Assembly (NCBI RefSeq): GCF_020171315.1
Contig: NZ_JAIUZP010000004.1
Span: 533,102 to 597,101, forward strand
DNA: 64,000 bases
DNA from: Pseudooceanicola nanhaiensis
GTDB lineage: Bacteria > Pseudomonadota > Alphaproteobacteria > Rhodobacterales > Rhodobacteraceae
Direction of reading: 5' to 3'
Numbering within the stretch: the stretch's first letter is position 1; each line of letters opens with the position of its first letter. Below the pieces are notes generated by a model. That model was given only the letters and a program-made list of their open reading frames with translations. It did not search any database and was not told where the DNA came from. This document shows, piece by piece, positions 27,317 to 37,310 of the stretch. The translations under genes were made by a program, and so were the position numbers.

Positions 27317-27868
27317 ATGATCGCTGCCGCCGCTTCCATGTCTGCCCTCGGTGTCGGGCTGGGCCTCGCCCTCGGCTTCGCCGCCCGGCGCTTCCACGTC
27401 GAAAGCCCGCCCATCGTGGACGAGATCACCGCCCTGCTGCCGGGCACCAACTGCGGCCAGTGCGGCTTTGCCGGCTGCAGCGGCGCGGCCGAGGCCATCG
27501 CCGAGGGCAGTGCCCCGGTCACGCTCTGCCCGCCCGGCGGGCGCGATGTGGCCCTGCAACTGGCCGAGATCACCGGCGCCCCGCCCCCTGCCCCCGGCGG
27601 CATGGCCGACGCCGCCCCGCTGGTGGCCTTCATCTTCGAGGACCATTGCACCGGCTGCACCAAGTGCTTCAAGCGGTGCCCGACGGATGCGATCCTCGGC
27701 GCGGCCAAGCAGATCCACACCGTCATCCCCGACGCCTGCATCGGCTGCAATGAATGCGTCGAGGCCTGCCCGACCGAGGCGATCCTGCTGCGGTCGAAGC
27801 CACGCACCCTGCGCAGCTGGTACTGGGACAAGCCCGCGGCCCCGGTGGCACAGGGGGACGCGGCATGA
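27317..27868 (+). CDS. rnfB: Rnf complex Fe-S subunit RnfB
   Basis: 183-residue subunit. The N-terminal membrane anchor (residues 1-22) is followed by a 4Fe-4S motif of the RnfB type (TNCGQCGFAGCSG, about 44-56) and then two ferredoxin-like motifs, CTGCTKCFKRCP (111-122) and CIGCNECVEACP (141-152). It passes electrons from the membrane core to soluble ferredoxin. The gene starts 17 bases after rnfA and its stop overlaps the rnfC start (ATGA). Confidence 0.96.
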   Translation: MIAAAASMSALGVGLGLALGFAARRFHVESPPIVDEITALLPGTNCGQCGFAGCSGAAEAIAEGSAPVTLCPPGGRDVALQLAEITGAPPPAPGGMADAAPLVAFIFEDHCTGCTKCFKRCPTDAILGAAKQIHTVIPDACIGCNECVEACPTEAILLRSKPRTLRSWYWDKPAAPVAQGDAA

Positions 27869-29403
27869 GCCTTCTGTCCCTGATCGCCCTGCGCAAACCG
27901 GCACAGCTGTTCGGCATCCGCGGCGGCGTCCACCCGGAGGGGCGCAAGTTCCTATCTGCCAACAGTGCCATCGAACCGCTGCCGATGCCGGCGCTGCTGC
28001 GAGTGCCGCTGCAACAGCATATCGGCGCCGAGGCAGAGCCGCTGGTGGCCCGCGGCGACCGGGTGCTGAAAGGTCAGCTCATCGGGCGGGCCCGCGGGCC
28101 GATCTCGGCCAATATCCACGCGCCGACCTCGGGCGAAGTGCTGGCCGTGGGCCATTTCACCGCGCCGCATCCCTCCGGCCTGCCGGTGCCCACGATCACG
28201 ATCCGGCCCGACGGGCGCGACGCATGGGGCCCGCGCCTGCCGCGCCTTCGTCCCGAGGATGCCTCGCCCGAGGCATTGGCCGCGCGGGTGGCCGAGGCCG
28301 GGATCGTCGGCATGGGCGGGGCGACCTTCCCGGCGGCGGTGAAGCTGAACCTGCGCGAGAAATACGATCTGCACACGCTGATCCTCAACGCGGCCGAATG
28401 CGAACCCTACCTGACCTGCGATGATCGGCTGATCCGCGAGCGGGCCGAGGAAGTGGCCGATGGCGCCGCGATCATGGCCCGCGCCCTCGGTGTCGGGCGG
28501 GTCATCGTGGCGATCGAGTCGAACAAGCCCGAGGCCGTCGCGGCGCTGCAACGGCACAACCTGCCCATGGGCCTCAAGCTCGAGGTGAAGGTGGTGCCGA
28601 CGCAATATCCGATGGGATCGGAGAAGCACCTTGTCCAGACGGTCACCGGGCAGGAAACCCCGGCCCGGGCCCTGACCGCCGAACTGGGCATCGTGGTGCA
28701 CAATGCCGCCACCGCGCAGGCGGTCCACCTTGCCGTGCGCTATGGCGAGCCGCTGCTGTCGCGGGTCGTCACCGTCTCGGGCAAGGGCGTGGCCCGGCCC
28801 GCGAACCTGCAGGTCCTGATCGGCACGCCGGTGGCAGACCTGCTGGCCCACTGCGGCGGGCTGGTGGGAGAGCCGGACCGGCTGCTCCTCGGCGGGCCGA
28901 TGATGGGCCAGCCGATCCAGTCGCTGCGGGTGCCGATCGTGAAGGGCACCAACGGTATGCTGGCCCTGACCCGCGCCGAAACCCGCGCCGCCGAACCGCA
29001 CCCCTGCATCCGCTGCGGCTCCTGCGTGCAGGCCTGCCCCTGCGGGCTGATGCCCTTCGAGATGATGGCCCGCATCCAGTCCGGGGACCTCGATGGTGCG
29101 GCAGAGACCGGGTTGCTGGACTGCGTGTCCTGCGGCTCCTGCTCCTTCATCTGCCCCTCGTCGATCCCGCTGGTCCAAGGGTTCAACTACGCCAAGGGCG
29201 CCCTGGCCGAGAAGCAGAGCCGCAAGCACCAGCAGGAAGAGACCAAGCGCCTGGCCGAGGCCCGAACCGCCCGCGAGGAAGCGATTGCCGCGGCGAAACG
29301 CGCCGCGATGGAGAAACGCAAGGCCGAGATGGCCGCCAAGAAGGCGCGCGACGCCGCAGAGGCTGCCGCAGAGGCCGCCGCCTCGCAGGAGGTCGTGAAA
29401 TGA
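27865..29403 (+). CDS. rnfC: Rnf complex NADH-oxidising subunit RnfC
   Basis: 512-residue peripheral subunit that carries the NADH and FMN site and two [4Fe-4S] clusters. The nucleotide-binding region includes [17 protein letters not shown] and [15 protein letters not shown]. The cluster motifs are [15 protein letters not shown] near residue 380 and [16 protein letters not shown] near 419. The last about 60 residues are a charged Ala/Lys/Glu-rich helix, as in other proteobacterial RnfC. It overlaps rnfB and rnfD by 4 bases each. Confidence 0.96.
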   Translation: MSLLSLIALRKPAQLFGIRGGVHPEGRKFLSANSAIEPLPMPALLRVPLQQHIGAEAEPLVARGDRVLKGQLIGRARGPISANIHAPTSGEVLAVGHFTAPHPSGLPVPTITIRPDGRDAWGPRLPRLRPEDASPEALAARVAEAGIVGMGGATFPAAVKLNLREKYDLHTLILNAAECEPYLTCDDRLIRERAEEVADGAAIMARALGVGRVIVAIESNKPEAVAALQRHNLPMGLKLEVKVVPTQYPMGSEKHLVQTVTGQETPARALTAELGIVVHNAATAQAVHLAVRYGEPLLSRVVTVSGKGVARPANLQVLIGTPVADLLAHCGGLVGEPDRLLLGGPMMGQPIQSLRVPIVKGTNGMLALTRAETRAAEPHPCIRCGSCVQACPCGLMPFEMMARIQSGDLDGAAETGLLDCVSCGSCSFICPSSIPLVQGFNYAKGALAEKQSRKHQQEETKRLAEARTAREEAIAAAKRAAMEKRKAEMAAKKARDAAEAAAEAAASQEVVK

Positions 29404-30464
29404 GCCTGCCCCGTATCATCGCCGGACCGCACACCCATTCGCTCTTCAATGTGCCACGCACGATGGTGGCGGTGATGGTCTGCCTGGCCCCGGCCACGGC
29501 CTATGGCCTGTCCCAATTCGGCTGGCCTGCCGTCTTCCTCTTCGCCGTGACCCTCGCGGCGGCGCTGGCCTTCGAGGCCGCCGCCCTCTCCCTGGGCCGG
29601 CGGCCCGTGCTGCGGCACCTCGGCGACGGGTCGGCCCTGCTGACCGGCTGGCTGGTGGCGATGACCCTGCCGCCCTGGGCCCCGTGGTGGGTGGGCGTGA
29701 CCGGCGCGGGCATCGCGATCCTGATCGCCAAGCATGCCTTCGGCGGGCTGGGGCAGAACCTCTTCAACCCGGCGATGGTGGCGCGCGCCATGCTGCTGAT
29801 CGCCCTGCCGGTGCAGATGACCACATGGGTCGCCCCCGGCACCGGACTGCCGGATGTGGCCACCGCGCTCTCGATCACCTTCGGCGGCGGCACCGCCTTC
29901 GACGCCATCAGCAGCGCCTCGACCCTGGGCCAGTTGCAAAGCGGGCTCGACGCAGGGACCCCCATGGCGGAGCTTCTGGGCAGCCTCGCGCCGCTCCGCG
30001 ATCACGCCACCGGCCGCGTGCCCGGCAGCCTGGGCGAGACCTCGGCCGTCCTGCTGCTTGGCGGCGGCATTGCACTCGTGGCGCTGCGGATCATCACGCT
30101 GGTGATCCCGCTGGCCGTGCTCGGCACCGTCTACCTGCTCTCCGCCGCGGGCTACCTGCTGGACCCGGCGCAGTTCACGCCGCCGCTGCTGCAGATCACC
30201 TCGGGCGGGCTGATGCTCTGCGCCTTCTTCATCGCCACGGATTACGTCACCTCGCCGGTGACCGGGGCGGGCAAGGCACTCTACGGGGTGGGCGTCGGGG
30301 CGCTGATCTTCGTCATCCGCCACTGGGGTGCCTTCCCCGAGGGCGTCGCCTTTGCGGTGCTGCTGATGAACGCCTGCACGCCGCTGATCGACAGCTACAT
30401 CCGTCCGCGCATCTTCGGGCGCACCCGGGCGGGCAAGCCCCTGCCGCTGGGAGACAAGGCATGA
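29400..30464 (+). CDS. rnfD: Rnf complex membrane subunit RnfD
   Basis: 354-residue membrane subunit with about nine helices that carries covalent FMN in the family. Conserved parts are [33 protein letters not shown] and [12 protein letters not shown]. The flavinylation segment reads [10 protein letters not shown] (about residue 163), where the family usually has an SGAT- or AGAT-like motif with Thr, so the acceptor may be Ser here. Overlaps rnfC and rnfG by 4 bases. Confidence 0.95.
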   Translation: MSLPRIIAGPHTHSLFNVPRTMVAVMVCLAPATAYGLSQFGWPAVFLFAVTLAAALAFEAAALSLGRRPVLRHLGDGSALLTGWLVAMTLPPWAPWWVGVTGAGIAILIAKHAFGGLGQNLFNPAMVARAMLLIALPVQMTTWVAPGTGLPDVATALSITFGGGTAFDAISSASTLGQLQSGLDAGTPMAELLGSLAPLRDHATGRVPGSLGETSAVLLLGGGIALVALRIITLVIPLAVLGTVYLLSAAGYLLDPAQFTPPLLQITSGGLMLCAFFIATDYVTSPVTGAGKALYGVGVGALIFVIRHWGAFPEGVAFAVLLMNACTPLIDSYIRPRIFGRTRAGKPLPLGDKA

Positions 30465-31129
30465 CCCATTGCAGCCACACCCCCGCCGAAACGATCGCCC
30501 CCGGCGCAGGCAAGGGCGGGGTCCTCTCCGGTCCGCTCGGCGCGGGCCTACTGCTCGGGCTCTTCGCCCTTGGCACCGCCAGCACACTGGCGCTGACGGA
30601 TACGGCCACCCGCGCCCCGATCGCCGCCCGCGCGGCCGAGGACCTGCGCGCCTCGCTGGCGCAGGTCATGACCACGCCGCACGACAACGATCCCGCCGCC
30701 AGCACGCTGGCGCTGGAGGATAACGCCGAAGGCACCGTGACCGTCTATCGCGCCACGCAGGGCGCAGAGGTCACCGGCTGCGCCTTCGAGTTGACGGGCT
30801 ATGGCTATGGCGGCGCGATCCGGGTGCTGATCGGGGTCACGCCCGATGGCACGCTCACGGGTGTGCGCGTCCTGTCGCACGCGGAGACGCCCGGGCTGGG
30901 GGACAAGATCGAGGCGGCCAAGTCCGGCTGGGTGCAGGCCTTCACCGGCCGCTCGCTGAGCGATCCCGACCCGGCGCAGTGGAAGATCAAGCGCGACGGC
31001 GGGGTCTTCGACCAGTTCTCAGGCGCTTCGATCACCCCGCGCGCGGTGGTGGGCACCGTGCACCGCGGGCTGGCGCTTTTCGACCGCAACCGCGCCGCGC
31101 TGCTGGCGCCCGCAGGAGAGGCCAGCTGA
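30461..31129 (+). CDS. rnfG: Rnf complex covalent-FMN subunit RnfG
   Basis: 222-residue subunit with one N-terminal membrane anchor (about residues 22-46) and an FMN-binding domain outside the membrane. Conserved parts are [32 protein letters not shown] and the flavinylation segment [11 protein letters not shown] near residue 189. The usual acceptor motif is SGAT; here Ser replaces Thr. ApbE encoded at 24249 probably attaches the flavin. The start overlaps the rnfD stop; rnfE follows after 1 base. Confidence 0.95.
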   Translation: MTHCSHTPAETIAPGAGKGGVLSGPLGAGLLLGLFALGTASTLALTDTATRAPIAARAAEDLRASLAQVMTTPHDNDPAASTLALEDNAEGTVTVYRATQGAEVTGCAFELTGYGYGGAIRVLIGVTPDGTLTGVRVLSHAETPGLGDKIEAAKSGWVQAFTGRSLSDPDPAQWKIKRDGGVFDQFSGASITPRAVVGTVHRGLALFDRNRAALLAPAGEAS

Positions 31130-31130
31130 C

Positions 31131-31859
31131 ATGGCAGACTTTCGCAAGATCGCCCGCGACGGGCTCTGGGACAACAACATCGTCTTCGGCCAGCTTCTGG
31201 CGCTCTGCCCGTTGCTGGCGGTGACGGGGACGGCGACCAACGGGCTCGGCATGGGGCTGGCGACGACGGCGGTTCTGGTGGCCTCGGAGCTCGCGGTGTC
31301 GCTGCTGCGCCGGGCGATCCTGCCCGAGATCCGCATCCCCGTCTTCGTCCTGCTGATTGCGGCCATCGTGACGGCGGTGGACCAGGCCCTCAACGCCTGG
31401 GCGCATGAGCTGCACCGCCAACTCGGCCTTTTCATCCCGCTGATCGTCACCAACTGCGCCATCCTCGGCCGGGCCGAGGCCTTTGCCTCGCGCAGCCAGC
31501 CGGTGAAGGCCGCCTGGGACGGGCTGATGATGGGCGCGGGCTTTACGTTGGCGCTGGTCGTCCTGGGGGCCCTGCGCGAAATCGCGGGCTCCGGCACGCT
31601 TTTCGCGGGGGCTTCGGTCCTGCTGGGCCCGGCCTTCGGCTGGATGGAAGTGACGGTGCTGCCCGGCTACGGCGGGTTCCTCCTGCTGATCCTGCCGCCG
31701 GGCGGGTTCCTCGTACTGGGCGGGCTGCTGGCGCTGAAGGCCGCGATGGAACGCCGGGGCAGCAGTGCCACGGCCCCCGGCAGCGCCCTGCCCGCCGCAC
31801 GCATCTTCACCGCCGTGGGCGCCCTGCCCCCGGTCCCGGAAGAAGGAGAGACCTCATGA
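31131..31859 (+). CDS. rnfE: Rnf complex membrane subunit RnfE
   Basis: 242-residue membrane subunit with six helices, paralogous to RnfA. The start DFRKIARDGLWDNNIVFGQLLALCPLLAVT and the segment FIPLIVTNCAILGRAEAFA are typical; the two conserved cysteines match those in RnfA. The C-terminal tail is longer than usual, with about 35 Ala/Pro-rich residues. Its stop overlaps the rnfH start (ATGA). Confidence 0.95.
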   Translation: MADFRKIARDGLWDNNIVFGQLLALCPLLAVTGTATNGLGMGLATTAVLVASELAVSLLRRAILPEIRIPVFVLLIAAIVTAVDQALNAWAHELHRQLGLFIPLIVTNCAILGRAEAFASRSQPVKAAWDGLMMGAGFTLALVVLGALREIAGSGTLFAGASVLLGPAFGWMEVTVLPGYGGFLLLILPPGGFLVLGGLLALKAAMERRGSSATAPGSALPAARIFTAVGALPPVPEEGETS

Positions 31860-32113
31860 ATGTCGGCTGTGCCTATGCCAAGCCCACCGCCCAGATCTGG
31901 CGCCGCTTCGAGATGCCCGAGGGCGCGACGGTGCGCGAGGTCATCGAACGCTCCGGCCTGCTGGAGCAATTCCCCGAGATCGACCTGGAGACGATGAAAG
32001 TCGGCATCTTCGGGTCGGTCGCCAAGCTCGACAAGCCGGTCAAGGAGGGAGACCGGGTGGAGATCTACCGCCCGATCCACCCCGAGGCCGAATTGCTCGA
32101 GAAGAAGTTCTGA
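31856..32113 (+). CDS. rnfH: RnfH (UPF0125, ubiquitin-like fold)
   Basis: 85-residue RnfH-family protein. Members adopt a beta-grasp (ubiquitin-like) fold; the role is unclear, though R. capsulatus rnfH is part of the rnf operon and linked to Rnf function. Typical segments are VGCAYAKPTAQIWRRFEMPEGATV and VGIFGSVAKLDKPVKEGDRVEIYRP. It overlaps rnfE by 4 bases. Confidence 0.93.
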   Translation: MNVGCAYAKPTAQIWRRFEMPEGATVREVIERSGLLEQFPEIDLETMKVGIFGSVAKLDKPVKEGDRVEIYRPIHPEAELLEKKF

Positions 32114-32145
32114 GCCCGAGAAGACGATCTGAGAAGGAGAGAGCC

Positions 32146-33132
32146 ATGCACCGCCTGACCCGCCGCCACCTCCTCGGCCTTGCTGCCGGGGCCGCCGGGG
32201 CCGCCGCCCTCGGCCTCACCGCCCGCCCGCGCGGCACGCGCGCCCTTGTCGTCGGGGGTGGCCCCGCCGGGGCGAGCCATGCCCTGAGGCTGGCGCTGCG
32301 CGACCCCGCCACCTCTGTCGTGCTGGTGGAGCGCGATCCCACGCGCCTTGCCCGGGCCGCCGCGCCGGTCTTCGGCCAGCCCACGGCCGGGCCATCGCTT
32401 GCGACGCTTCAGGCCGCTGGGGTCGAGATCGTCCTGGACGAGGTCACCGGCATCGACTGGCGCGGGCAGAGCGCCGCGCTCTTCAGCGGGCGCGCCCTTG
32501 CCTTCGACCGGATCCTGCTGGCACCGGGCACCGCCCCCCTGCCCGAGGCGATGGCCGGGCTCGACGCCGCGGCGCGCCATCGCTGGCCCGCCGCCTGGGG
32601 CAGCCCCCGCGAGGCCCGCCGCCTTGCCGCGACCCTGGAGGCCCTGCCAGATGCACCCCATGTCGCCCTGCGCCTGCCGGAGAAGGGGCTCGCCCACCCC
32701 GAGGCCGCCCTGACCCGGGCGCTCGACCTCGCGCAATGGCTGGCCCGCCATCGCCCCGCCGCCCGGTTCACGGTCCTCGACGGAGGGGCTGCCACGGCGC
32801 TGGCGCCACGGTTCGAAGCGGCCCGCCCCCGAGCGCTTGCCACGGCATGGCTCGTCCCCGGCACGGGCGGACGCGTCACGGCAATCGATGCGCAGAGGGG
32901 CCGGATCGAGACCGACGCCGGGCGTCTTGCGGTCGATGCCGTGAACTTCCTCCCGCCGCTCGGCGCAGGGCGGATTGCGGCCCTTGCCGGGCTCACCGAT
33001 GCCAGCCACTGGTGCCCGACGGACGCCGCTGGCTGCTCTGCCCTGCAACCAGCCGCGATGATCCTCGGCGATGCAAGGGCGGAAGCCCCCCGGACACTGG
33101 CCGGCGCGCTGCGACTTTCTGCGCCGGTCTGA
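32146..33132 (+). CDS. Tat-exported FAD-dependent protein (flavocytochrome c/sulfide dehydrogenase-like)
   Basis: 328-residue flavoprotein. A Tat-type signal (TRRHLLGLAAGAAGAAALGL, residues 4-23) is followed by the FAD-binding GGGPAGASHALRLAL and a second dinucleotide segment. The layout resembles the flavin subunit of flavocytochrome c sulfide dehydrogenase, but the protein is shorter than the usual about 400 residues, and the characteristic C-terminal domain is reduced. It starts 32 bases after rnfH with GAAGGAGAG before the ATG, so it is probably the last gene of the rnf operon. Its substrate and electron acceptor are unknown. Confidence 0.65.
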   Translation: MHRLTRRHLLGLAAGAAGAAALGLTARPRGTRALVVGGGPAGASHALRLALRDPATSVVLVERDPTRLARAAAPVFGQPTAGPSLATLQAAGVEIVLDEVTGIDWRGQSAALFSGRALAFDRILLAPGTAPLPEAMAGLDAAARHRWPAAWGSPREARRLAATLEALPDAPHVALRLPEKGLAHPEAALTRALDLAQWLARHRPAARFTVLDGGAATALAPRFEAARPRALATAWLVPGTGGRVTAIDAQRGRIETDAGRLAVDAVNFLPPLGAGRIAALAGLTDASHWCPTDAAGCSALQPAAMILGDARAEAPRTLAGALRLSAPV

Positions 33133-33743
33133 GACCTCCTGACATCGCAGGCCGGGCCAATCGGCCCTGTCCTGAAGGCTGCCCCAAGCCCCGTCCCCTG
33201 CCCTGCGCTCTTCGGAAGCGCCGGGTTGGGGGGCGGGGCCTTCTGATGCGCGACAGGGGGGAAGTAGCGCCCGATCGGCGGTCTGCGTGACCACCCCCCC
33301 CGGTGCCACCCGCCCTGTGCAGTGCCCTGCGGCAGCACCTCCGGAAATCAGGGCGACGGGAAAATATTCCAATCAATGGCACATTTCAGGGACACACCCC
33401 CACCCCGCCCAAAGCCATCCGAAGCTGCAGCGCAGCATGGCGAAAACGCCCGAAATGCCCCCTCAGCCCCCCGGCCGGACGCGCATCAGCGTCGATTTGC
33501 GCGCCCCTGACCATGTTGAGACCCGTCAATGACCCCCACCCGCCCGGGGTCTACTGTGATTCTATATTAACTAATTTTATGATTATTTAGAAAGACTTAC
33601 ACATGACCCCAAAAAGCGCACCGCAGATTTCCACCTGTCGGTGTATCGCCCAAACCGGGTTCGCCTTTAACGCGTTAACGCCCATCAGGCCCCCAGCCCC
33701 CGCTGGGGCGCCGCGAGGGGTCAGAGGGACTAAAGAGGGTGCC
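33133..33743. other. Intergenic region between rnf unit and luxR-type gene
   Basis: 611 bases without a convincing gene. The first 120 bases hold GC-rich inverted repeats (GAAGGC at 33174 pairing with GCCTTC at 33238, plus GCGCT/AGCGC inside) that could end the rnf transcript. The stretch 33550-33600 is very AT-rich and probably belongs to the luxR-type promoter. Confidence 0.45.
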
Positions 33744-34823
33744 ATGCAGCATTCCAGCATTACCGACCACCGCGCTCAATTTGAGAACGATTTCCTTCGC
33801 GTCTTTCAGAGCAGCGCCGGCCTCGATGCCGTGCTCATGGGATATTTCGACGGGACCACGCGCAAGTTCACGGAAACCTGGACCGCCTGTTCAGCTGACG
33901 ACAAGCTGCAGCTTCTGCGGACCGCCTCCACCCGGCTTGCGACCTTCGCCGCGATCACGGAGCCCGATCCCAGCCTGTTCCGGAAAGCGCAGCGCGACAC
34001 CCGCGATGCCACGGTGGACGCGGCCCGGGACGCCGGGCAATGCGTGATCCTGCGCGCGGGCTCCTGTCACATCTGGCTCGGGCGGCAGATCGCCGGGCTG
34101 TTTCCCGTGATGGCCTTCCGGGCCGGTCCCGGCAACCGTTCGTCCAGCCAACGGGCGCTGCTGCGGGTCGGCATGGCCCATGTGACCCAGGCCCTTGGCC
34201 GGCATGTCTATTCCCGCCCCGTCTGGTCCGATGAACTGGTCGAGGCGACGCTGAAAATGCTGTCGATCGAATTCTTCGTGGTCGGCCCGGCGGGCGAGAT
34301 CCACCTCGACGGCCGGTCTGGCCGCAGCACCGAAAGGGGCCGTCGCTGGCTGGTGCACAACGAACGCCTGAGCCTGCGCAACGATTGCGAACGCGCGGCA
34401 CTGGCGCAGGCCATTGCAACGGCCTGTTCCGAGCGGCGCGGCGCGATCGTGTCCGTCACGACCGACGAGGGCGAGTTGAGCCTTGCCGCAGTCGCGCCCT
34501 TCGGCCAGGAAAATGCCCCGCGGGCGATCATCCTCTTTGAAAGCCCGCACACCGACTACTATGCGCTGCGCGAACACTTCTTCCGCGCCTTCGGCCTGAC
34601 CCGTTCGGAATCGGCCGTGGCCCATGAACTGCTGAGCGGCAAGACCCCGGCCGAGACGAGCGAGGCCACCGGCCTGTCGATATCGACGGTGCGCAGCTAC
34701 CTGAAGACGATCTTCGACAAGACCGGCGCGCATCGGCAAAGCGAGTTGATCTCGCTCTACTACCGGTCGATCCTGCCTGTCGGGCAGCGGATCGCCAGCT
34801 CCAAGTCCCAACCCCTGACCTAA
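33744..34823 (+). CDS. LuxR-family transcriptional regulator
   Basis: 359-residue DNA-binding regulator. Residues 1 to about 280 have no recognised sensor domain but look like a GAF/PAS-type fold. The C-terminal LuxR helix-turn-helix spans about 290-345: AFGLTRSESAVAHELLSGKTPAETSEATGLSISTVRSYLKTIFDKTGAHRQSELI in pieces. I chose the ATG at 33744 because AGAGGG precedes it. It lies alone, upstream of a strong hairpin. A link to the RTX/type I secretion genes next door is possible but unproven. Confidence 0.85.
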   Translation: MQHSSITDHRAQFENDFLRVFQSSAGLDAVLMGYFDGTTRKFTETWTACSADDKLQLLRTASTRLATFAAITEPDPSLFRKAQRDTRDATVDAARDAGQCVILRAGSCHIWLGRQIAGLFPVMAFRAGPGNRSSSQRALLRVGMAHVTQALGRHVYSRPVWSDELVEATLKMLSIEFFVVGPAGEIHLDGRSGRSTERGRRWLVHNERLSLRNDCERAALAQAIATACSERRGAIVSVTTDEGELSLAAVAPFGQENAPRAIILFESPHTDYYALREHFFRAFGLTRSESAVAHELLSGKTPAETSEATGLSISTVRSYLKTIFDKTGAHRQSELISLYYRSILPVGQRIASSKSQPLT

Positions 34824-34827
34824 AAAA

Positions 34828-34852
34828 GGCTCCGTCGCCTGCGCGCGGAGCC
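34828..34852. terminator. Hairpin terminator after the luxR-type gene
   Basis: 7-bp stem GGCTCCG/CGGAGCC starting 5 bases after the luxR-type stop. On the minus strand it is followed by TTTTTT, a full intrinsic terminator, so it can stop readthrough from the RTX side. On the plus strand the tail is C-rich. Confidence 0.7.
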
Positions 34853-34988
34853 TACCCCCCTTCCCTGATAAATCCTGCCCTTAAATCCTGTCCTGAGGCC
34901 GCGCCCTTGCGCGGTCCCGCTTGGCGTGCGCGCTTCGCGCCAACGGCGTGCGCCCGGTTCGAATGTCGCCCCGGGCGCAGACAAGGAG

Positions 34989-35019
34989 AAGGGGCGCACC
35001 GGTGGGTGGTGCGCCCCTT
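34989..35019 (-). terminator. Terminator after the RTX gene
   Basis: 12-bp perfect stem AAGGGGCGCACC/GGTGCGCCCCTT with a 7-base loop, 46 bases after the RTX stop. The following bases CTCCTTGTC are only moderately T-rich. Confidence 0.7.
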
Positions 35020-35064
35020 CCTGTTCGCCGGGTCAGGACCTCGCCCGACACCGAGGCATCCGGA

Positions 35065-37113
35065 TCAGCTTTCGGCCAGAAGGTCGATGATCAGGGTACC
35101 GTTCGAGATCGAGACGTTTGCGTCCTGCTCGACGAACTGGTCGGCAATCTCCAGTTCCGTGGTGTTGATGGTGGTATTGCCGACCGGGTCGGTGGACAGG
35201 GTGTGGAGGCAAAGGAAGTTCACCAGCTCCGGGCCGGAGCATTCCACACTTGCCCGATCCGGCGCGCAGTCCGGAAGCTCGACACAGACATCCTCGAAGG
35301 TGATGATGCCCTTGCCGTCGCCGTCGATCCCGGTTTCGAGCAGGAAGTCGATCAGCTTGGACTCGTCGAAGTACGGGTCCGTCGGGTCGATGCCTTCAAG
35401 CTCGTTCACCAGGCCGACAACCAGGACCGAGCCACCGAGGCTCGAGCTGATGAGCACGTCATCGCCCGAGATGGAGGCGGACAGGGTCCCTTCGAAGGCG
35501 GTGCCGAAGACCACGCGGTCCTGCTGGTCGCCGTCGAAGTCGGTGATGACGTTATCGCCGATTACGGTGTCGATGACACAGTCGTCGTCGCAGCCGATGC
35601 CATGGCCGAAGACGAAGTCGTCCCCGTCCGCGCCGCCGGTCAGCGTGTCGTTGCCCGCATCCGCGATCAGGACGTCGCTGTCCTTGCCGCCGTAGAGGAC
35701 ATCGTTGCCGGCACCGCCCAGAAGGGTGTCGTCGCCGCCGCCGGTCTGGCCGGTGTCACCGCAGAGCGTGTCGTTGCCGAGGTTGCCATAGAGGAAGTCA
35801 TTGCCATCGCCACCGTCCAGCTTGTCGTTGCCGCGACCGCCGTCGAGCGTATCGCAACCCTCGTCGCCGTAGAGCTTGTCACTAGCGCCACCGCCATCAA
35901 GGCAGTCATCGCCTTCGCCGCCTTTCAGCGTGTCGCGACCCGCGCCACCCGCCATGATGTCGTTGCCTTCATCGCCGCAGAGCAGGTCCTTGCCACCACC
36001 GCCTTGGATGTGGTCTTCGCCGGTACCACCGGAAACGGTGTCGGCTCCGCTGCCACCCGCCAGGGTGTCGTTACCGGACTGACCCGCAATGAAGTCGTTC
36101 CCGGCATCACCGACCGCGACGTCGTCGTCTTCACCGGCAAAGATGCAGTCATCGCCATCACCGCCGGAGATCGCATCGCTGGCTTCGCCCTGTGCGGGCT
36201 GACCATCGGCGTTGTCACCGTAGATCGTGTCGTTGCCGCCTTCGCCAAGGATGCAGTCGGCGTTGTCGTTGCCTTCGATGATGTCGTCGCCTTCACCGCC
36301 GGCGATCACGTCGTCATCGGCGCCGCCCTGGATGTTGTCGTCGCCGTCACCACCCGAGATGTAGTCCTCGCCACGCTGGCCAAGCAGAACGTCGTCACCG
36401 GTTCCGCCATACATGGCGTCGTTACCGTGGTAGCCACGCATGGTGTCGGCACCGCTGCCGCCGCTCATGAGGTCATTGCCCGAGCCACCGTTCATGTAGT
36501 CGTTCCCGGCGTTGCCCGCCATCACGTCATTGCCCGAGTAGCCATAGAGCGTATCGTCGCCCTCGCCGCCGGTCATGAAGTCACAGCCCTTGCCGCCCGA
36601 CATCCAGTCGTCGCCGGCCTGGCCTGCCATACAGTCGTCGCCGTCGTTGCCATAGAGCTTGTCGTTGCCGGAACCGCCGAGGACGCCGTCGGCATCTTCG
36701 CCGCCGTCCGCGACGTCATCGCCAGTCCCGCCGATGAGCAGGTCATTGCCGCAATCACCGTCCATCCGGTCATCGCCGCCGCCGCCCGCCAGCACGTCGT
36801 TGCCATCGCCGCCGCTCAGTTCGTCGGCATAGCCCGGCGCACCCAGCTCGTCGCCGAGCAGGATGTCGTTGCCATCGCCACCGAAGAGATAGTCCTCGCC
36901 GCCATCGCCACGAATGAAGTCGTCGCCTTCATCGCCGAGAATGGCATTGGTGTTCTCGTTGCCGGCGATATGGTCATCGCCATCGAGGCCGCGGCCACGG
37001 TTCACGCCGGGGATGTCCTTGAAGTCGCCATCATCGGTGTTCGGCGTACCGCCGAGCCACGTACCGGGCCCCGCAAGAGCCCACGCCTCTTCCCAAGTTT
37101 TCGTCACAGCCAT
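35065..37113 (-). CDS. RTX (hemolysin-type calcium-binding repeat) protein
   Basis: 682-residue acidic protein made almost wholly of glycine/aspartate nonapeptide repeats (GGxGxDxxx), from residue about 45 to 510, e.g. GGDGNDILLGDE. The end has VITDFDGDQQDRVVF, typical of RTX C-termini, then a cysteine-containing segment (VCVELPDCAPDRASVECSG) and a short hydrophobic tail with the secretion signal. No protease, lipase or adhesin domain was seen, so it may be a calcium-binding surface-layer or matrix protein. I chose the ATG at 37113 because TGAGGA precedes it; an ATG at 37128 is less likely. The HlyD and ABC genes upstream probably export it. Confidence 0.88.
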   Translation of the reverse strand: MAVTKTWEEAWALAGPGTWLGGTPNTDDGDFKDIPGVNRGRGLDGDDHIAGNENTNAILGDEGDDFIRGDGGEDYLFGGDGNDILLGDELGAPGYADELSGGDGNDVLAGGGGDDRMDGDCGNDLLIGGTGDDVADGGEDADGVLGGSGNDKLYGNDGDDCMAGQAGDDWMSGGKGCDFMTGGEGDDTLYGYSGNDVMAGNAGNDYMNGGSGNDLMSGGSGADTMRGYHGNDAMYGGTGDDVLLGQRGEDYISGGDGDDNIQGGADDDVIAGGEGDDIIEGNDNADCILGEGGNDTIYGDNADGQPAQGEASDAISGGDGDDCIFAGEDDDVAVGDAGNDFIAGQSGNDTLAGGSGADTVSGGTGEDHIQGGGGKDLLCGDEGNDIMAGGAGRDTLKGGEGDDCLDGGGASDKLYGDEGCDTLDGGRGNDKLDGGDGNDFLYGNLGNDTLCGDTGQTGGGDDTLLGGAGNDVLYGGKDSDVLIADAGNDTLTGGADGDDFVFGHGIGCDDDCVIDTVIGDNVITDFDGDQQDRVVFGTAFEGTLSASISGDDVLISSSLGGSVLVVGLVNELEGIDPTDPYFDESKLIDFLLETGIDGDGKGIITFEDVCVELPDCAPDRASVECSGPELVNFLCLHTLSTDPVGNTTINTTELEIADQFVEQDANVSISNGTLIIDLLAES

Positions 37114-37310
37114 TGTCTTGATCCTCAAAAATAGTTTGCCTTGAAAATCCGCATCAGGCCGCCCAAGCCGGCGTCCCTGCGGGGCTCATCTGGCCCGGCA
37201 CTCCTCCCGGAACCTGCCCCTATTCAGCCACGACGCCGACTCGCCCGACACCCCAATTTGGGGGTGAAATCCGGGGTAAATTCATTGATTTTAAAGGATA
37301 AACGCAAAAC

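Noticed and set aside
34921..37134. 737-codon plus-strand open frame opposite the RTX gene, rich in Val/Ala/Ile repeats
   Set aside because: It is the antisense reading of the RTX repeats; the regular Val-Ile-Ala pattern is caused by the Gly-Asp codons on the true strand.
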